From NCBI GenBank assembly GCA_009746045.1, contig RPFO01001401.1:1-64000 (forward strand): a stretch of DNA of 64,000 bases, written 5' to 3'. A model generated the notes under the pieces. The model ran no database searches and had not been told where the DNA came from. It was given only the letters and a program-made list of their open reading frames with translations. Positions 42,179-59,387 of the stretch are shown here, piece after piece; position 1 is the stretch's first letter, and each line of letters begins with the position of its first letter. Both the position numbers and the translations under genes were made by a program. Source of the stretch: Mesostigma viride (lineage: Eukaryota; Streptophyta; Mesostigmatophyceae; Mesostigmatales; Mesostigmataceae).

Positions 42179-45060
42179 GTACATACACCATGCACGCAAG
42201 GGGCTGCACACACACTTACACACACCTTGCACGCAAGGGCCGGCATGCACACACACTGGCATACACCGCGCACGCAAGGGGCGGCTGCACACACGTACAT
42301 ACACCGCGCACGCAAGGGGCGAGTGCACACACACGTACACACACCGCGCACGCAAGGGGCGGCTGCACACACACGTACACACACCATGCACGCAATTGCC
42401 GGCATGCACACACACGTACATCCACTGCGCACGCAAGGGGCAACTGCACACACATGTACACACGCTTGGGGCGGCTGCACTCACATGTACACACACCGCG
42501 CACGCAAGGGCCGGCTGCACACACACGTACATACACCGCGCACGCAAGGGGCAACTGCACACACACGTACACACACCATGCACGCAAGGGCCGGCTGCAC
42601 TCACATGTACACACACCATGCACGCAAGGGCCGGCTGCACACACACTTACACACACAATGCACGCTTGGGGCAACGGCACTCACATGTACATACACCATG
42701 CACGCAAGGGGCGGCTGCACACACACGTACACACACCATGCACGCAAGGAGAGACTTCACGCACAGGTACACTCACCATGCACGCAAGGGGCGGCTGCAC
42801 ACACACGTACACACACCGCGCACGCAATTAAGGGACGGCTGCACACACACGTACATACACCGCGCACGCAAGGGGCAACGGCACTCACATGTACATACAC
42901 CATGCACGCAAGGGCGGCTGCACACACACGTACACACACCATGCACGCAAGGAGCGACTTCACGCACAGGTACACACACCATGCACGCAAGGTTCGGCTG
43001 CACACACATGTACATCCACCGCGCACGCAAGGGGCGAGTGCAAACACATGTACATACACCATGCACGCAAGGGGCGGCTGCACACACATGTACATCCACC
43101 GCGCACGCAAGGGGCGAGTGCACACACACGTACACACACCGCGCACGCAAGGGGCGGCTGCACACACACGTACACACACCATGCACGCAATTGCCGGCAT
43201 GCACACACACGTACATCCACCGCGCACGCAAGGGGCAACTGCACACACATGTACACACACCGCGCACGCTTGGGGCAGCTGCACTCACATGTACACACAC
43301 CGCGCACGCAAGGGCCGGCTGCACACACACGTACACACACCATGCACGCAATTGCCGGCATGCACACACACGTACACACACCGCGCACGCAAGGGGCGGC
43401 TGACACACACGTACACACACCATGCACGCAATTGCCGGCATGCACACACACGTACATCCACCGCGCACGCAAGGGGCAACTGCACACACATGTACACACA
43501 CCGCGCACGCTTGGGGCAGCTGCACTCACATGTACACACACCGCGCACGCAAGGGCCGGCTGCACACACACGTACATACACCGCGCACGCAAGGGGCAAC
43601 TGCACACACATCTACACACACCGCGCACGCAAGGGGCAACTGCACACACACGTACACACACCGCGCACGCTTGGGGCGGCTGCACACACACGTACCTACA
43701 CCGCGCACGCAAGGGGCGGCTGCACACACACGTACATCCACCGCGCACGCAAGGGGCAACTGCACACACATGTACACACACCGCGCACGCTTGGGGCAGC
43801 TGCACTCACATGTACACACACCGCGCACGCAAGGGGCGGCTGCACACACACGTACATCCACCGCGCACGCAAGGGGCAACTGCACACACACGTACATCCA
43901 CCGCGCACGCAAGGGGCGGCTGCACACACACGTACACACACCGCGCACGCAAGGGGCAACTGCACACACATGTACACACACCGCGCACGCGGGGCGGCTG
44001 CACACACACGTACCTACACCGCGCACGCAAGGGGCGGCTGCACACACGTACATACACCGCGCACGCAAGGGGCAACTGCACACACATGTACATACACCGC
44101 GCACGCAAGGGGCAACTGCACACACATGTACACACACCGCGCACGCAAGGGGCGACTGCACACACACGTACACACACCGCGCACGCTTGGGGCGGCTGCA
44201 CACACACGTACCTACACCGCGCACGCTTGGGGCGGCTGCACACACACGTACATCCACCGCGCACGCAAGGGGCGACTGCACACACATGTACACACACCGC
44301 GCACGCTTGGGGCAGCTGCACTCACATGTACACACACCGCGCACGCAAGGGCCGGCTGCACACACACGTACATCCACCGCGCACGCAAGGGGCAACTGCA
44401 CACACACGTACATCCACCGCGCACGCAAGGGGCGGCTGCACACACACGTACACACACCGCGCACGCAGGGGCAACTGCACACACATGTACACACACGCGC
44501 ACGCTTGGGGCGGCTGCACACACACGTACCTACACCGCGCACGCAAGGGCGGCTGCACACACACGTACATACACCGCGCACGCAAGGGGCAACTGCACAC
44601 ACATGTACATACACCGCGCAACCACGGGGCGGCTGCACACACACGTACATACACCGCGCACGCAAGGGGCAACTGCACACACATGTACACACACCGCGCA
44701 CGCTTGGGGCGGCTGCACACACACGTACACACACCGCGCACGCAAGGGGCGGCTGCACACACACGTACATACACCGCGCACGCAAGGGGCAACTGCACAC
44801 ACATGTACATACACCGCGCAACCACGGGGCGGCTGCACACACACGTACACACACCGCGCACGCAAGGGGCAGCTGCACACACACGTACATACACCATGCA
44901 CGCAAGGGGCTGCACACACACTTACACACACCTTGCACGCAAGGGCCGGCATGCACACACACTGGCATACACCGCGCACGCAAGGGGCGGCTGCACACAC
45001 GTACATACACCGCGCACGCAAGGGGCGAGTGCACACACACGTACACACACCGCGCACGCA

Positions 45061-48000
45061 ATTAAGGGACGGCTGCACACACACGTACATACACCGCGCA
45101 CGCAAGGGCAACGGCACTCACATGTACATACACCATGCACGCAAGGGGCGGCTGCACACACACGTACACACACCATGCACGCAAGGAGCGACTTCACGCA
45201 CAGGTACACACACCATGCACGCAAGGTTCGGCTGCACACACATGTACATCCACCGCGCACGCAAGGGGCGGCTGCACACACATGTACATACACCATGCAC
45301 GCAAGGGGCGGCTGCACACACATGTACATCCACCGCGCACGCAAGGGGCGAGTGCACACACACGTACACACACCGCGCACGCAAGGGGCGGCTGCACACA
45401 CACGTACACACACCATGCACGCAATTGCCGGCATGCACACACACGTACATCCACCGCGCACGCAAGGGGCAACTGCACACACATGTACACACACCGCGCA
45501 CGCTTGGGGCAGCTGCACTCACATGTACACACACCGCGCACGCAAGGGCCGGCTGCACACACACGTACATACACCGCGCACGCAAGGGGCAACTGCACAC
45601 ACATGTACACACACCGCGCACGCAAGGGGCAACTGCACACACACGTACACACACCGCGCACGCTTGGGGCGGCTGCACACACACGTACCTACACCGCGCA
45701 CGCAAGGGGCGGCTGCACACACACGTACATCCACCGCGCACGCAAGGGGCAACTGCACACACATGTACACACACCGCGCACGCTTGGGGCAGCTGCACTC
45801 ACATGTACACACACCGCGCACGCAAGGGCCGGCTGCACACACACGTACATCCACCGCGCACGCAAGGGGCAACTGCACACACACGTACATACACCGCGCA
45901 CGCAAGGGGCGGCTGCACACACACGTACACACACCGCGCACGCAAGGGGCAACTGCACACACATGTACACACACCGCGCACGCTTGGGGCGGCTGCACAC
46001 ACACGTACCTACACCGCGCACGCAAGGGGCGGCTGCACACACACGTACATACACCGCGCACGCAAGGGGCAACTGCACACACATGTACATACACCGCGCA
46101 ACCACGGGGCGGCTGCACACACACGTACATACACCGCGCACGCTTGGGGCAGCTGCACTCACATGTACACACACCGCGCACGCTTGGGGCGGCTGCACAC
46201 ACACGTACATACACCATGCACGCAAGGGGCTGCACACACACTTACACACACCTTGCACGCAAGGGGCAACTGCACACACATGTACATACACCGCGCAACC
46301 ACGGGGCGGCTGCACACACACGTACATACACCGCGCACGCAAGGGGCGGCTGCACACATACGTACCTACACCGCGCACGCAAGGGGCGACTGCACACCCA
46401 TGTACATCCACCGCGCACGCAAGGGCCGGCTGCACACACACGTACACACACCATGCACGCAAGGGCCGGCTGCACACACACGTACATACACCGCGCACGC
46501 TTGGGGCAGCTGCACACACATGTACACACACCGCGCACGCTTGGGGCAGCTGCACTCACATGTACATACACCGCGCACGCAAGGGGCAACTGCACACACA
46601 TGTACACACACCGCGCACGCAAGGGGCAACTGCACACACACGTACACACACCGCGCACGCAAGGGGCGGCTGCACACACACGTACCTACACCGCGCACGC
46701 AAGGGGCGGCTGCACACACACGTACATCCACCGCGCACGCAAGGGGCAACTGCACACACATGTACATCCACCGCGCACGCTTGGGGCAGCTGCACTCACA
46801 TGTACACACACCGCGCACGCAAGGGGCGGCTGCACACACACGTACATCCACCGCGCACGCAAGGGGCAACTGCACACACACGTACATCCACCGCGCACGC
46901 AAGGGGCGGCTGCACACACACGTACACACACCGCGCACGCAAGGGGCAACTGCACACACATGTACACACACCGCGCACGCTTGGGGCGGCTGCACACACA
47001 CGTACACACACCATGCACGCAAGGAGCGACTTCACGCACAGGTACACACACCATGCACGCAAGGTTCGGCTGCACACACATGTACATCCACCGCGCACGC
47101 AAGGGGCGAGTGCAAACACATGTACATCCACCGCGCACGCAAGGGGCAACTGCACACACACGTACACACACCGCGCACGCTTGGGGCGGCTGCACACACA
47201 CGTACCTACACCGCGCACGCAAGGGGCGGCTGCACACACACGTACATCCACCGCGCACGCAAGGGGCAACTGCACACACATGTACACACACCGCGCACGC
47301 TTGGGGCAGCTGCACTCACATGTACACACACCGCGCACGCAAGGGCCGGCTGCACACACACGTACATCCACCGCGCACGCAAGGGGCAACTGCACACACA
47401 CGTACATCCACCGCGCACGCAAGGGCGGCTGCACACACACGTACACACACCGCGCACGCAAGGGGCAACTGCACACACATGTACACACACCGCGCACGCT
47501 TGGGGCGGCTGCACACACACGTACCTACACCGCGCACGCAAGGGCCGGCTGCACACACACGTACATACACCGCGCACGCAAGGGGCAACTGCACACACAT
47601 GTACATACACCGCGCAACCACGGGCGGCTGCACACACACGTACATACACCGCGCACGCTTGGGGCAGCTGCACTCACATGTACACACACCGCGCACGCAA
47701 GGGGCGACTGCACACACATGTACATCCACCGCGCACGCAAGGGCCGGCTGCACACACACGTACACACACCATGCACGCAAGGGCCGGCTGCACACACACG
47801 TACATCCACCGCGCACGCAAGGGGCGAGTGCACACACACGTACACACACCGCGCACGCAAGGGCCGGCTGCACACACACGTACATCCACCGCGCACGCAA
47901 TTGCCGGCATGCACACACACGTACATCCACCGCGCACGCAAGGGGCAACTGCACACACATGTACACACACCGCGCACGCTTGGGGCAGCTGCACTCACAT

Positions 48001-49338
48001 GTACACACACCGCGCACGCAAGGGCCGGCTGCACACACACGTACATACACCGCGCACGCAAGGGGCAACTGCACACACATGTACACACACCGCGCACGCA
48101 AGGGGCAACTGCACACACACGTACACACACCGCGCACGCTTGGGGCGGCTGCACACACACGTACCTACACCGCGCACGCAAGGGGCGGCTGCACACACAC
48201 GTACATCCACCGCGCACGCAAGGGGCAACTGCACACACATGTACACACACCGCGCACGCTTGGGGCAGCTGCACTCACATGTACACACACCGCGCACGCA
48301 AGGGGCGGCTGCACACACACGTACATCCACCGCGCACGCAAGGGGCAACTGCACACACACGTACATCCACCGCGCACGCAAGGGGCGGCTGCACACACAC
48401 GTACACACACCGCGCACGCAAGGGGCAACTGCACACACATGTACACACACCGCGCACGCTTGGGGCGGCTGCACACACACGTACCTACACCGCGCACGCA
48501 AGGGGCGGCTGCACACACACGTACATACACCGCGCACGCAAGGGGCAACTGCACACACATGTACATACACCGCGCACGCAAGGGGCAACTGCACACACAT
48601 GTACACACACCGCGCACGCAAGGGGCGACTGCACACACACGTACACACACCGCGCACGCTTGGGGCGGCTGCACACACACGTACCTACACCGCGCACGCA
48701 AGGGGCGGCTGCACACACACGTACATCCACCGCGCACGCAAGGGGCAACTGCACACACATGTACACACACCGCGCACGCTTGGGGCAGCTGCACTCACAT
48801 GTACACACACCGCGCACGCAAGGGCCGGCTGCACACACACGTACATCCACCGCGCACGCAAGGGGCAACTGCACACACACGTACATCCACCGCGCACGCA
48901 AGGGGCGGCTGCACACACACGTACACACACCGCGCACGCAAGGGGCAACTGCACACACATGTACACACACCGCGCACGCTTGGGGCGGCTGCACACACAC
49001 GTACCTACACCGCGCACGCAAGGGGCGGCTGCACACACACGTACATACACCGCGCACGCAAGGGGCAACTGCACACACATGTACATACACCGCGCAACCA
49101 CGGGGCGGCTGCACACACACGTACATACACCGCGCACGCAAGGGGCAACTGCACACACATGTACACACACCGCGCACGCTTGGGGCGGCTGCACACACAC
49201 GTACACACACCGCGCACGCAAGGGGCGGCTGCACACACACGTACATACACCGCGCACGCAAGGGGCGGCTGCACACACGTACATACACCGCGCACGCAAG
49301 GGGCGAGTGCACACACACGTACACACACCGCGCACGCA
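45061..49338. repeat. higher-order repeat of ~4.28 kb, copy A
   Basis: Starts and ends at AATTAAGGGACGGC units. The marker unit AAGGAGCGAC lies 1,960 bp in (47021). The order of variant units matches copy B at 59388. Confidence 0.75.
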
Positions 49339-51020
49339 ATTAAGGGACGGCTGCACACACACGTACATACACCGCGCACGCAAGGGGCAACGGCACTCAC
49401 ATGTACATACACCATGCACGCAAGGGGCGGCTGCACACACACGTACACACACCATGCACGCAAGGAGCGACTTCACGCACAGGTACACACACCATGCACG
49501 CAAGGTTCGGCTGCACACACATGTACATCCACCGCGCACGCAAGGGGCGGCTGCACACACATGTACATACACCATGCACGCAAGGGGCGGCTGCACACAC
49601 ATGTACATCCACCGCGCACGCAAGGGGCGAGTGCACACACACGTACACACACCGCGCACGCAAGGGGCGGCTGCACACACACGTACACACACCATGCACG
49701 CAATTGCCGGCATGCACACACACGTACATCCACCGCGCACGCAAGGGGCAACTGCACACACATGTACACACACCGCGCACGCTTGGGGCAGCTGCACTCA
49801 CATGTACACACACCGCGCACGCAAGGGCCGGCTGCACACACACGTACATACACCGCGCACGCAAGGGGCAACTGCACACACATGTACACACACCGCGCAC
49901 GCAAGGGGCAACTGCACACACACGTACACACACCGCGCACGCTTGGGGCGGCTGCACACACACGTACCTACACCGCGCACGCAAGGGGCGGCTGCACACA
50001 CACGTACATCCACCGCGCACGCAAGGGGCAACTGCACACACATGTACACACACCGCGCACGCTTGGGGCAGCTGCACTCACATGTACACACACCGCGCAC
50101 GCAAGGGCCGGCTGCACAGACACGTACATCCACCGCGCACGCAAGGGGCAACTGCACACACACGTACATACACCGCGCACGCAAGGGGCGGCTGCACACA
50201 CACGTACACACACCGCGCACGCAAGGGGCAACTGCACACACATGTACACACACCGCGCACGCTTGGGGCGGCTGCACACACACGTACCTACACCGCGCAC
50301 GCAAGGGGCGGCTGCACACACACGTACATACACCGCGCACGCAAGGGGCAACTGCACACACATGTACATACACCGCGCAACCACGGGGCGGCTGCACACA
50401 CACGTACATACACCGCGCACGCTTGGGGCAGCTGCACTCACATGTACACACACCGCGCACGCTTGGGGCGGCTGCACACACACGTACATACACCATGCAC
50501 GCAAGGGGCTGCACACACACTTACACACACCTTGCACGCAAGGGGCAACTGCACACACATGTACATACACCGCGCAACCACGGGGCGGCTGCACACACAC
50601 GTACATACACCGCGCACGCAAGGGGCGGCTGCACACATACGTACCTACACCGCGCACGCAAGGGGCGACTGCACACCCATGTACATCCACCGCGCACGCA
50701 AGGGCCGGCTGCACACACACGTACACACACCATGCACGCAAGGGCCGGCTGCACACACACGTACATACACCGCGCACGCAAGGGGCGGCTGCACACACAC
50801 GTACACACACCGCGCACGCAAGGGGCAGCTGCACACACACGTACATACACCATGCACGCAAGGGGCTGCACACACACTTACACACACCTTGCACGCAAGG
50901 GCCGGCATGCACACACACTGCATGGCATACACCGCCCACGCAAGGGGCGGCTGCACACACGTACATACACCGCGCACGCAAGGGGCGGCTGCACACACAC
51001 GTACATACACCGCGCACGCA

Positions 51021-52499
51021 ATTAAGGGGAAACTGTCCACACATGGACATACACTGCGCACGGAAGGGGCGGCTGCATTAACACGTACATACACCGCGCA
51101 CGCAAGGGGCGGCTGCACACACACGTACATACACCGCGCACGCAAGGGGCGGCTGCACACACACGTACACACACCATGCACGCAATTGCCGGCATGCACA
51201 CACACGTACATCCACCGCGCACGCAAGGGGCAACTGCACACACATGTACACACACCGCGCACGCTTGGGGCAGCTGCACTCACATGTACACACACCGCGC
51301 ACGCAAGGGCCGGCTGCACACACACGTACATACACCGCGCACGCAAGGGGCAACTGCACACACATGTACACACACCGCGCACGCAAGGGGCAACTGCACA
51401 CACACGTACACACACCGCGCACGCTTGGGGCGGCTGCACACACACGTACCTACACCGCGCACGCAAGGGGCGGCTGCACACACACGTACATCCACCGCGC
51501 ACGCAAGGGGCAACTGCACACACATGTACACACACCGCGCACGCTTGGGGCAGCTGCACTCACATGTACACACACCGCGCACGCAAGGGCCGGCTGCACA
51601 GACACGTACATCCACCGCGCACGCAAGGGGCAACTGCACACACACGTACATACACCGCGCACGCAAGGGGCGGCTGCACACACACGTACACACACCGCGC
51701 ACGCAAGGGGCAACTGCACACACATGTACACACACCGCGCACGCTTGGGGCGGCTGCACACACACGTACCTACACCGCGCACGCAAGGGGCGGCTGCACA
51801 CACACGTACATACACCGCGCACGCAAGGGGCAACTGCACACACATGTACATACACCGCGCAACCACGGGGCGGCTGCACACACACGTACATACACCGCGC
51901 ACGCTTGGGGCAGCTGCACTCACATGTACACACACCGCGCACGCTTGGGGCGGCTGCACACACACGTACATACACCATGCACGCAAGGGGCTGCACACAC
52001 ACTTACACACACCTTGCACGCAAGGGGCAACTGCACACACATGTACATACACCGCGCAACCACGGGGCGGCTGCACACACACGTACATACACCGCGCACG
52101 CAAGGGGCGGCTGCACACATACGTACCTACACCGCGCACGCAAGGGGCGACTGCACACCCATGTACATCCACCGCGCACGCAAGGGCCGGCTGCACACAC
52201 ACGTACACACACCATGCACGCAAGGGCCGGCTGCACACACACGTACATACACCGCGCACGCAAGGGCGGCTGCACACACACGTACACACACCGCGCACGC
52301 AAGGGCAGCTGCACACACACTTACATACACCATGCACGCAAGGGGCTGCACACACACTTACACACACCTTGCACGCAAGGGCCGGCATGCACACACACTG
52401 CATGGCATACACCGCCCACGCAAGGGCGGCTGCACACACGTACATACACCGCGCACGCAAGGGGCGGCTGCACACACACGTACATACACCGCGCACGCA
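51021..52499. repeat. higher-order repeat of ~1.48 kb (37 units), copy 1
   Basis: Starts at the private unit AATTAAGGGGAAACTGTCC, followed by ACACTGCGCACGGAAGG and GCTGCATTAACACG. The same marker recurs at 52500 and 53981, so the period is 1,479-1,481 bp, or 37 units of 40 bp. Confidence 0.8.
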
Positions 52500-53980
52500 A
52501 TTAAGGGGAAACTGTCCACACATGGACATACACTGCGCACGGAAGGGGCGGCTGCATTAACACGTACATACACCGCGCACGCAAGGGGCGGCTGCACACA
52601 CACGTACATACACCGCGCACGCAAGGGGCGGCTGCACACACACGTACACACACCATGCACGCAATTGCCGGCATGCACACACACGTACATCCACCGCGCA
52701 CGCAAGGGGCAACTGCACACACATGTACACACACCGCGCACGCTTGGGGCAGCTGCACTCACATGTACACACACCGCGCACGCAAGGGCCGGCTGCACAC
52801 ACACGTACATACACCGCGCACGCAAGGGGCAACTGCACACACATGTACACACACCGCGCACGCAAGGTGCAACTGCACACACACGTACACACACTGCGCA
52901 CGGAAGGGGCGGCTGCACACACACGTACCTACACCGCGCACGCAAGGGGCGGCTGCACACACACGTACATCCACCGCGCACGCAAGGGGCAACTGCACAC
53001 ACATGTACACACACCGCGCACGCTTGGGGCAGCTGCACTCACATGTACACACACCGCGCACGCAAGGGCCGGCTGCACAGACACGTACATCCACCGCGCA
53101 CGCAAGGGGCAACTGCACACACACGTACATACACCGCGCACGCAAGGGGCGGCTGCACACACACGTACACACACCGCGCACGCAAGGGGCAACTGCACAC
53201 ACATGTACACACACCGCGCACGCTTGGGGCGGCTGCACACACACGTACCTACACCGCGCACGCAAGGGGCGGCTGCACACACACGTACATACACCGCGCA
53301 CGCAAGGGGCAACTGCACACACATGTACATACACCGCGCAACCACGGGGCGGCTGCACACACACGTACATACACCGCGCACGCTTGGGGCAGCTGCACTC
53401 ACATGTACACACACCGCGCACGCTTGGGGCGGCTGCACACACACGTACATACACCATGCACGCAAGGGGCTGCACACACACTTACACACACCTTGCACGC
53501 AAGGGGCAACTGCACACACATGTACATACACCGCGCAACCACGGGGCGGCTGCACACACACGTACATACACCGCGCACGCAAGGGCGGCTGCACACATAC
53601 GTACCTACACCGCGCACGCAAGGGGCGACTGCACACCCATGTACATCCACCGCGCACGCAAGGGCCGGCTGCACACACACGTACACACACCATGCACGCA
53701 AGGGCCGGCTGCACACACACGTACATACACCGCGCACGCAAGGGGCGGCTGCACACACACGTACACACACCGCGCACGCAAGGGGCAGCTGCACACACAC
53801 GTACATACACCATGCACGCAAGGGGCTGCACACACACTTACACACACCTTGCACGCAAGGGCCGGCATGCACACACACTGCATGGCATACACCGCCCACG
53901 CAAGGGGCGGCTGCACACACGTACATACACCGCGCACGCAAGGGGCGGCTGCACACACACGTACATACACCGCGCACGCA
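52500..53980. repeat. higher-order repeat of ~1.48 kb (37 units), copy 2
   Basis: Second copy. It carries its own changes (for example AAGGTGCAACTGC and TGCGCACGGAAGG near 52865-52905), showing divergence after duplication. A third, partial copy begins at 53981. Confidence 0.8.
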
Positions 53981-56900
53981 ATTAAGGGGAAACTGTCCAC
54001 ACATGGACATACACTGCGCACGGAAGGGGCGGCTGCATTAACACGTACATACACCGCGCACGCAAGGGGCGGCTGCACACACACGTACATACACCATGCA
54101 CGCAAGGGGCGGCTGCACACACATGTACATCCACCGCGCACGCAAGGGGCGAGTGCACACACACGTACACACACCGCGCACGCAAGGGGCGGCTGCACAC
54201 ACACGTACACACACCATGCACGCAATTGCCGGCATGCACACACACGTACATCCACCGCGCACGCAAGGGGCAACTGCACACACATGTACACACACCGCGC
54301 ACGCTTGGGGCAGCTGCACTCACATGTACACACACCGCGCACGCAAGGGCCGGCTGCACACACACTTACATACACCGCGCACGCAAGGGGCAACTGCACA
54401 CACATGTACACACACCGCGCACGCAAGGGCCGGCTGCACACACACGTACATACACCGCGCACGCAAGGGGAAACTGCCCACACATGGACATACACTGCGC
54501 ACGCAAGGGGCGGCTGCATTAACACGTACATACACCGCGCACGCAAGGGCCGGCATGCACACACACGTACATACACCGCCCATGTAAGGGGCGGCTGCAC
54601 ACACACGTACACACACCATGCACGCAAGGGCCGGCATGCACACACAGTATACACACACCGCGCACGCAAGGGGCGGCTGCACACACACGTACATACACTG
54701 CGCACGCAAGGGGCTGCTGCACACACACTTACACTCACCATGCACGCAAGGGGCGGCTGCACACACACGTACATACACCGCGCACGCAAGGGACGGCTGC
54801 ACACACACGTACATACACCGCGCACGCAAGGGGCAACTGCCCGCACATGTACATCCACCGCGCACGCAATTAAGGGACGGCTGCACACACACGTACATAC
54901 ACCGCGCACGCAAGGGGCAACGGCACTCACATGTACATACACCATGCACGCAAGGGGCGGCTGCACACACACGTACATACACCGCGCACGCAAGGGGCTG
55001 CTGCACACACACTTACACACACAATGCACGCAATTAGGGGCGACGGCACTCACATGTACATACTCTTGGGCGGCTGCACTCACATGTACATACACCGCGC
55101 ATGCAAGGGGCAACTGCACACACACGTACACACACCATGCACGCAAGGGCCGGCATGCACACACACGTACATACACTGCGCACGCAAGGGGCAACTGCAC
55201 ACACACGTACACACACCATGCACGGAAGGGACGGCTGCACTCACATGTACACACACCATGCACGCAAGGGCCGGCTGCACACACACGTACATACACCATG
55301 CACGCAAGGGGCTGCACACACACTTACACACCACCTTGCACGCAAGGGCCGGCATGCACACACACTGGCATACACCGCGCACGCAAGGGGCGGCTGCACA
55401 CACGTACATACACCGCGCACGCAAGGGGCGAGTGCACACACACGTACACACACCGCGCACGCAATTAAGGGACGGCTGCACACACACGTACATACACCGC
55501 GCACGCAAGGGGCAACGGCACTCACATGTACATCCACCATGCACGCAAGGGGCGGCTGCACACACACGTACACACACCATGCACGCAAGGACAAGGATTC
55601 ACACACATGTACACACACAAAGCACGCAAGGGGCTGCTGCACACACACGTACATACACCGCGCACGCAAGGGGCGGCTGCACTCACATGTACACACACCA
55701 CGCACGCAAGGGGCGGCTGCACACACACGTACATACACTGCGCACGCACGGGGCGACTGCACACACATGTACATAAACCATGCACGCAAGGGGCGGCTGC
55801 ACACACATGTACATACACCGCGCACGCAAGGGGCGAGTGCAAACACATGTACATACACCGCGCACGCAAGGACAAGGATGCACACACATGTACATACACC
55901 GCGCACGCAAGGGGCGGCTGCACACACACGTACATACACCGCGCACGCAAGGGGCGAGTGCGCACACACGTACATACACCGCGCACGCAAGGGGCGGCTG
56001 CACACACACGTACATACACCGCGCACGCACGGGGCCAGTGCAAGCACATGTACATACACCATGCACGCAAGGGGCGGCTGCACACACATGTACATACACC
56101 GCGCACGCAAGGGGCGAGTGCAAACACATGTACATACACCGCGCACGCAAGGGGCAACTGCCCGCACATGTACATCCACCGCACACGCAAGGGGCGGCTG
56201 CACACACATGTACATACACCGCGCACGCAAGGGGCGGCTGCACACACACGTACATACACCGCGCACGCAAGGGGCGAGTGCGCACACACGTACATACACC
56301 GCGCACGCAAGGGGCGGCTGCACACACACGTACATACACCGCGCACGCAAGGGGCCAGTGCAAGCACATGTACATACACCATGCACGCAAGGGCCGGCAT
56401 GCACAGAAACGTACATACACCGCGCACGCAAGGGGCTGCTGCACACACACGTACACACACCATGCACGCACGGGGCGGCTGCACACACACGTACATCCAC
56501 TGCGCACGCACGGGGCCGGCGACTGCACACACATGTACATAAACCATGCACGCAAGGGGCGGCTGCACACACATGTACATCCACCGCGCACGCAAGGGGC
56601 TGCTGCACACACACTTACACACACAATGCACGCAATTAGGGGCGAAGGCACTCACATGTACATACTCTTGGGCGGCTGCACTCACATGTACATACACCGC
56701 GCATGCAAGGGGCAACTGCACACACACGTACACACACCATGCACGCAAGGGCCGGCATGCACACACACGTACATACACTGCGCACGCAAGGGGCAACTGC
56801 ACACACACGTACACACACCATGCACGGAAGGGACGGCTGCACTCACATGTACACACACCATGCACGCAAGGGCCGGCTGCACACACACGTACATACACCA

Positions 56901-59387
56901 TGCACGCAAGGGGCTGCACACACACTTACACACCACCTTGCACGCAAGGGCCGGCATGCACACACACTGGCATACACCGCGCACGCAAGGGGCGGCTGCA
57001 CACACACGTACATACACCGCGCACGCAAGGGGCGAGTGCACACACACGTACACACACCATGCACGCAAGGAGCGACTTCACGCACAGGTACACTCACCAT
57101 GCACGCAAGGGGCGGCTGCACACACACGTACATACACCGCGCACGCAAGGGGCAACTGCACACACACGTACACACACCATGCACGCAAGGGCCGGCTGCA
57201 CTCACATGTACACACACCATGCACGCAAGGGGCGGCTGCACACACACTTACACACACAATGCACGCTTGGGGCAACGGCACTCACATGTACATACACCAT
57301 GCACGCAAGGGGCGGCTGCACACACGCGTACACACACCATGCACGCAAGGAGCGACTTCACGCACAGGTACACTCACCATGCACGCAAGGGGCGGCTGCA
57401 CACACACGTACACACACCGCGCACGCAATTAAGGGACGGCTGCACACACACGTACATACACCGCGCACGCAAGGGGCAACGGCACTCACATGTACATACA
57501 CCATGCACGCAAGGGGCGGCTGCACACACACGTACACACACCATGCACGCAAGGAGCGACTTCACGCACAGGTACACACACCATGCACGCAAGGTTCGGC
57601 TGCACACACATGTACATCCACCGCGCACGCAAGGGGCGAGTGCAAACACATGTACATACACCATGCACGCAAGGGGCGGCTGCACACACACGTACATCCA
57701 CCGCGCACGCAAGGGGCGAGTGCACACACACGTACACACACCGCGCACGCAAGGGGCGGCTGCACACACACGTACACACACCATGCACGCAATTGCCGGC
57801 ATGCACACACACGTACATCCACCGCGCACGCAAGGGGCAACTGCACACACATGTACACACACCGCGCACGCTTGGGGCAGCTGCACTCACATGTACACAC
57901 ACCGCGCACGCAAGGGCCGGCTGCACACACACGTACACACACCATGCACGCAATTGCCGGCATGCACACACACGTACACACACCGCGCACGCAAGGGGCG
58001 GCTGCACACACACGTACACACACCATGCACGCAATTGCCGGCATGCACACACACGTACATCCACCGCGCACGCAAGGGGCAACTGCACACACATGTACAC
58101 ACACCGCGCACGCTTGGGGCAGCTGCACTCACATGTACACACACCGCGCACGCAAGGGGCGGCTGCACACACACGTACATCCACCGCGCACGCAAGGGGC
58201 AACTGCACACACACGTACATCCACCGCGCACGCAAGGGGCGGCTGCACACACACGTACATACACCGCGCACGCAAGGGGCAACTGCACACACACGTACAC
58301 ACCATGCACGCAAGGGGCGGCTGCACACACACGTACACACACCATGCACGCAAGGAGCGACTTCACGCACAGGTACACACACCATGCACGCAAGGTTCGG
58401 CTGCACACACATGTACATCCACCGCGCACGCAAGGGGCGAGTGCAAACACATGTACATCCACCGCGCACGCAAGGGGCAACTGCACACACACGTACACAC
58501 ACCGCGCACGCTTGGGGCGGCTGCACACACACGTACCTACACCGCGCACGCAAGGGGCGGCTGCACACACACGTACATCCACCGCGCACGCAAGGGGCAA
58601 CTGCACACACATGTACACACACCGCGCACGCTTGGGGCAGCTGCACTCACATGTACACACACCGCGCACGCAAGGGCCGGCTGCACACACACGTACATCC
58701 ACCGCGCACGCAAGGGGCAACTGCACACACACGTACATCCACCGCGCACGCAAGGGGCGGCTGCACACACACGTACACACACCGCGCACGCAAGGGGCAA
58801 CTGCACACACATGTACACACACCGCGCACGCTTGGGGCGGCTGCACACACACGTACCTACACCGCGCACGCAAGGGGCGGCTGCACACACACGTACATAC
58901 ACCGCGCACGCAAGGGGCAACTGCACACACATGTACATACACCGCGCAACCACGGGGCGGCTGCACACACACGTACATACACCGCGCACGCAAGGGGCAA
59001 CTGCACACACATGTACACACACCGCGCACGCTTGGGGCGGCTGCACACACACGTACACACACCGCGCACGCAAGGGGCGGCTGCACACACACGTACATAC
59101 ACCGCGCACGCAAGGGGCAACTGCACACACATGTACATACACCGCGCAACCACGGGGCGGCTGCACACACACGTACACACACCGCGCACGCAAGGGGCAG
59201 CTGCACACACACGTACATACACCATGCACGCAAGGGGCTGCACACACACTTACACACACCTTGCACGCAAGGGCCGGCATGCACACACACTGGCATACAC
59301 CGCGCACGCAAGGGGCGGCTGCACACACGTACATACACCGCGCACGCAAGGGCGAGTGCACACACACGTACACACACCGCGCACGCA

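Noticed and set aside
42227-51025. Forward open frame of ~2,930 codons, with others of ~2,700 and ~2,200, His/Thr/Arg-rich
   Set aside because: All three forward frames and long reverse frames are open at once because the 40-bp unit has no stop on either strand. There is no codon bias, signal or conserved frame, so this is satellite, not protein.
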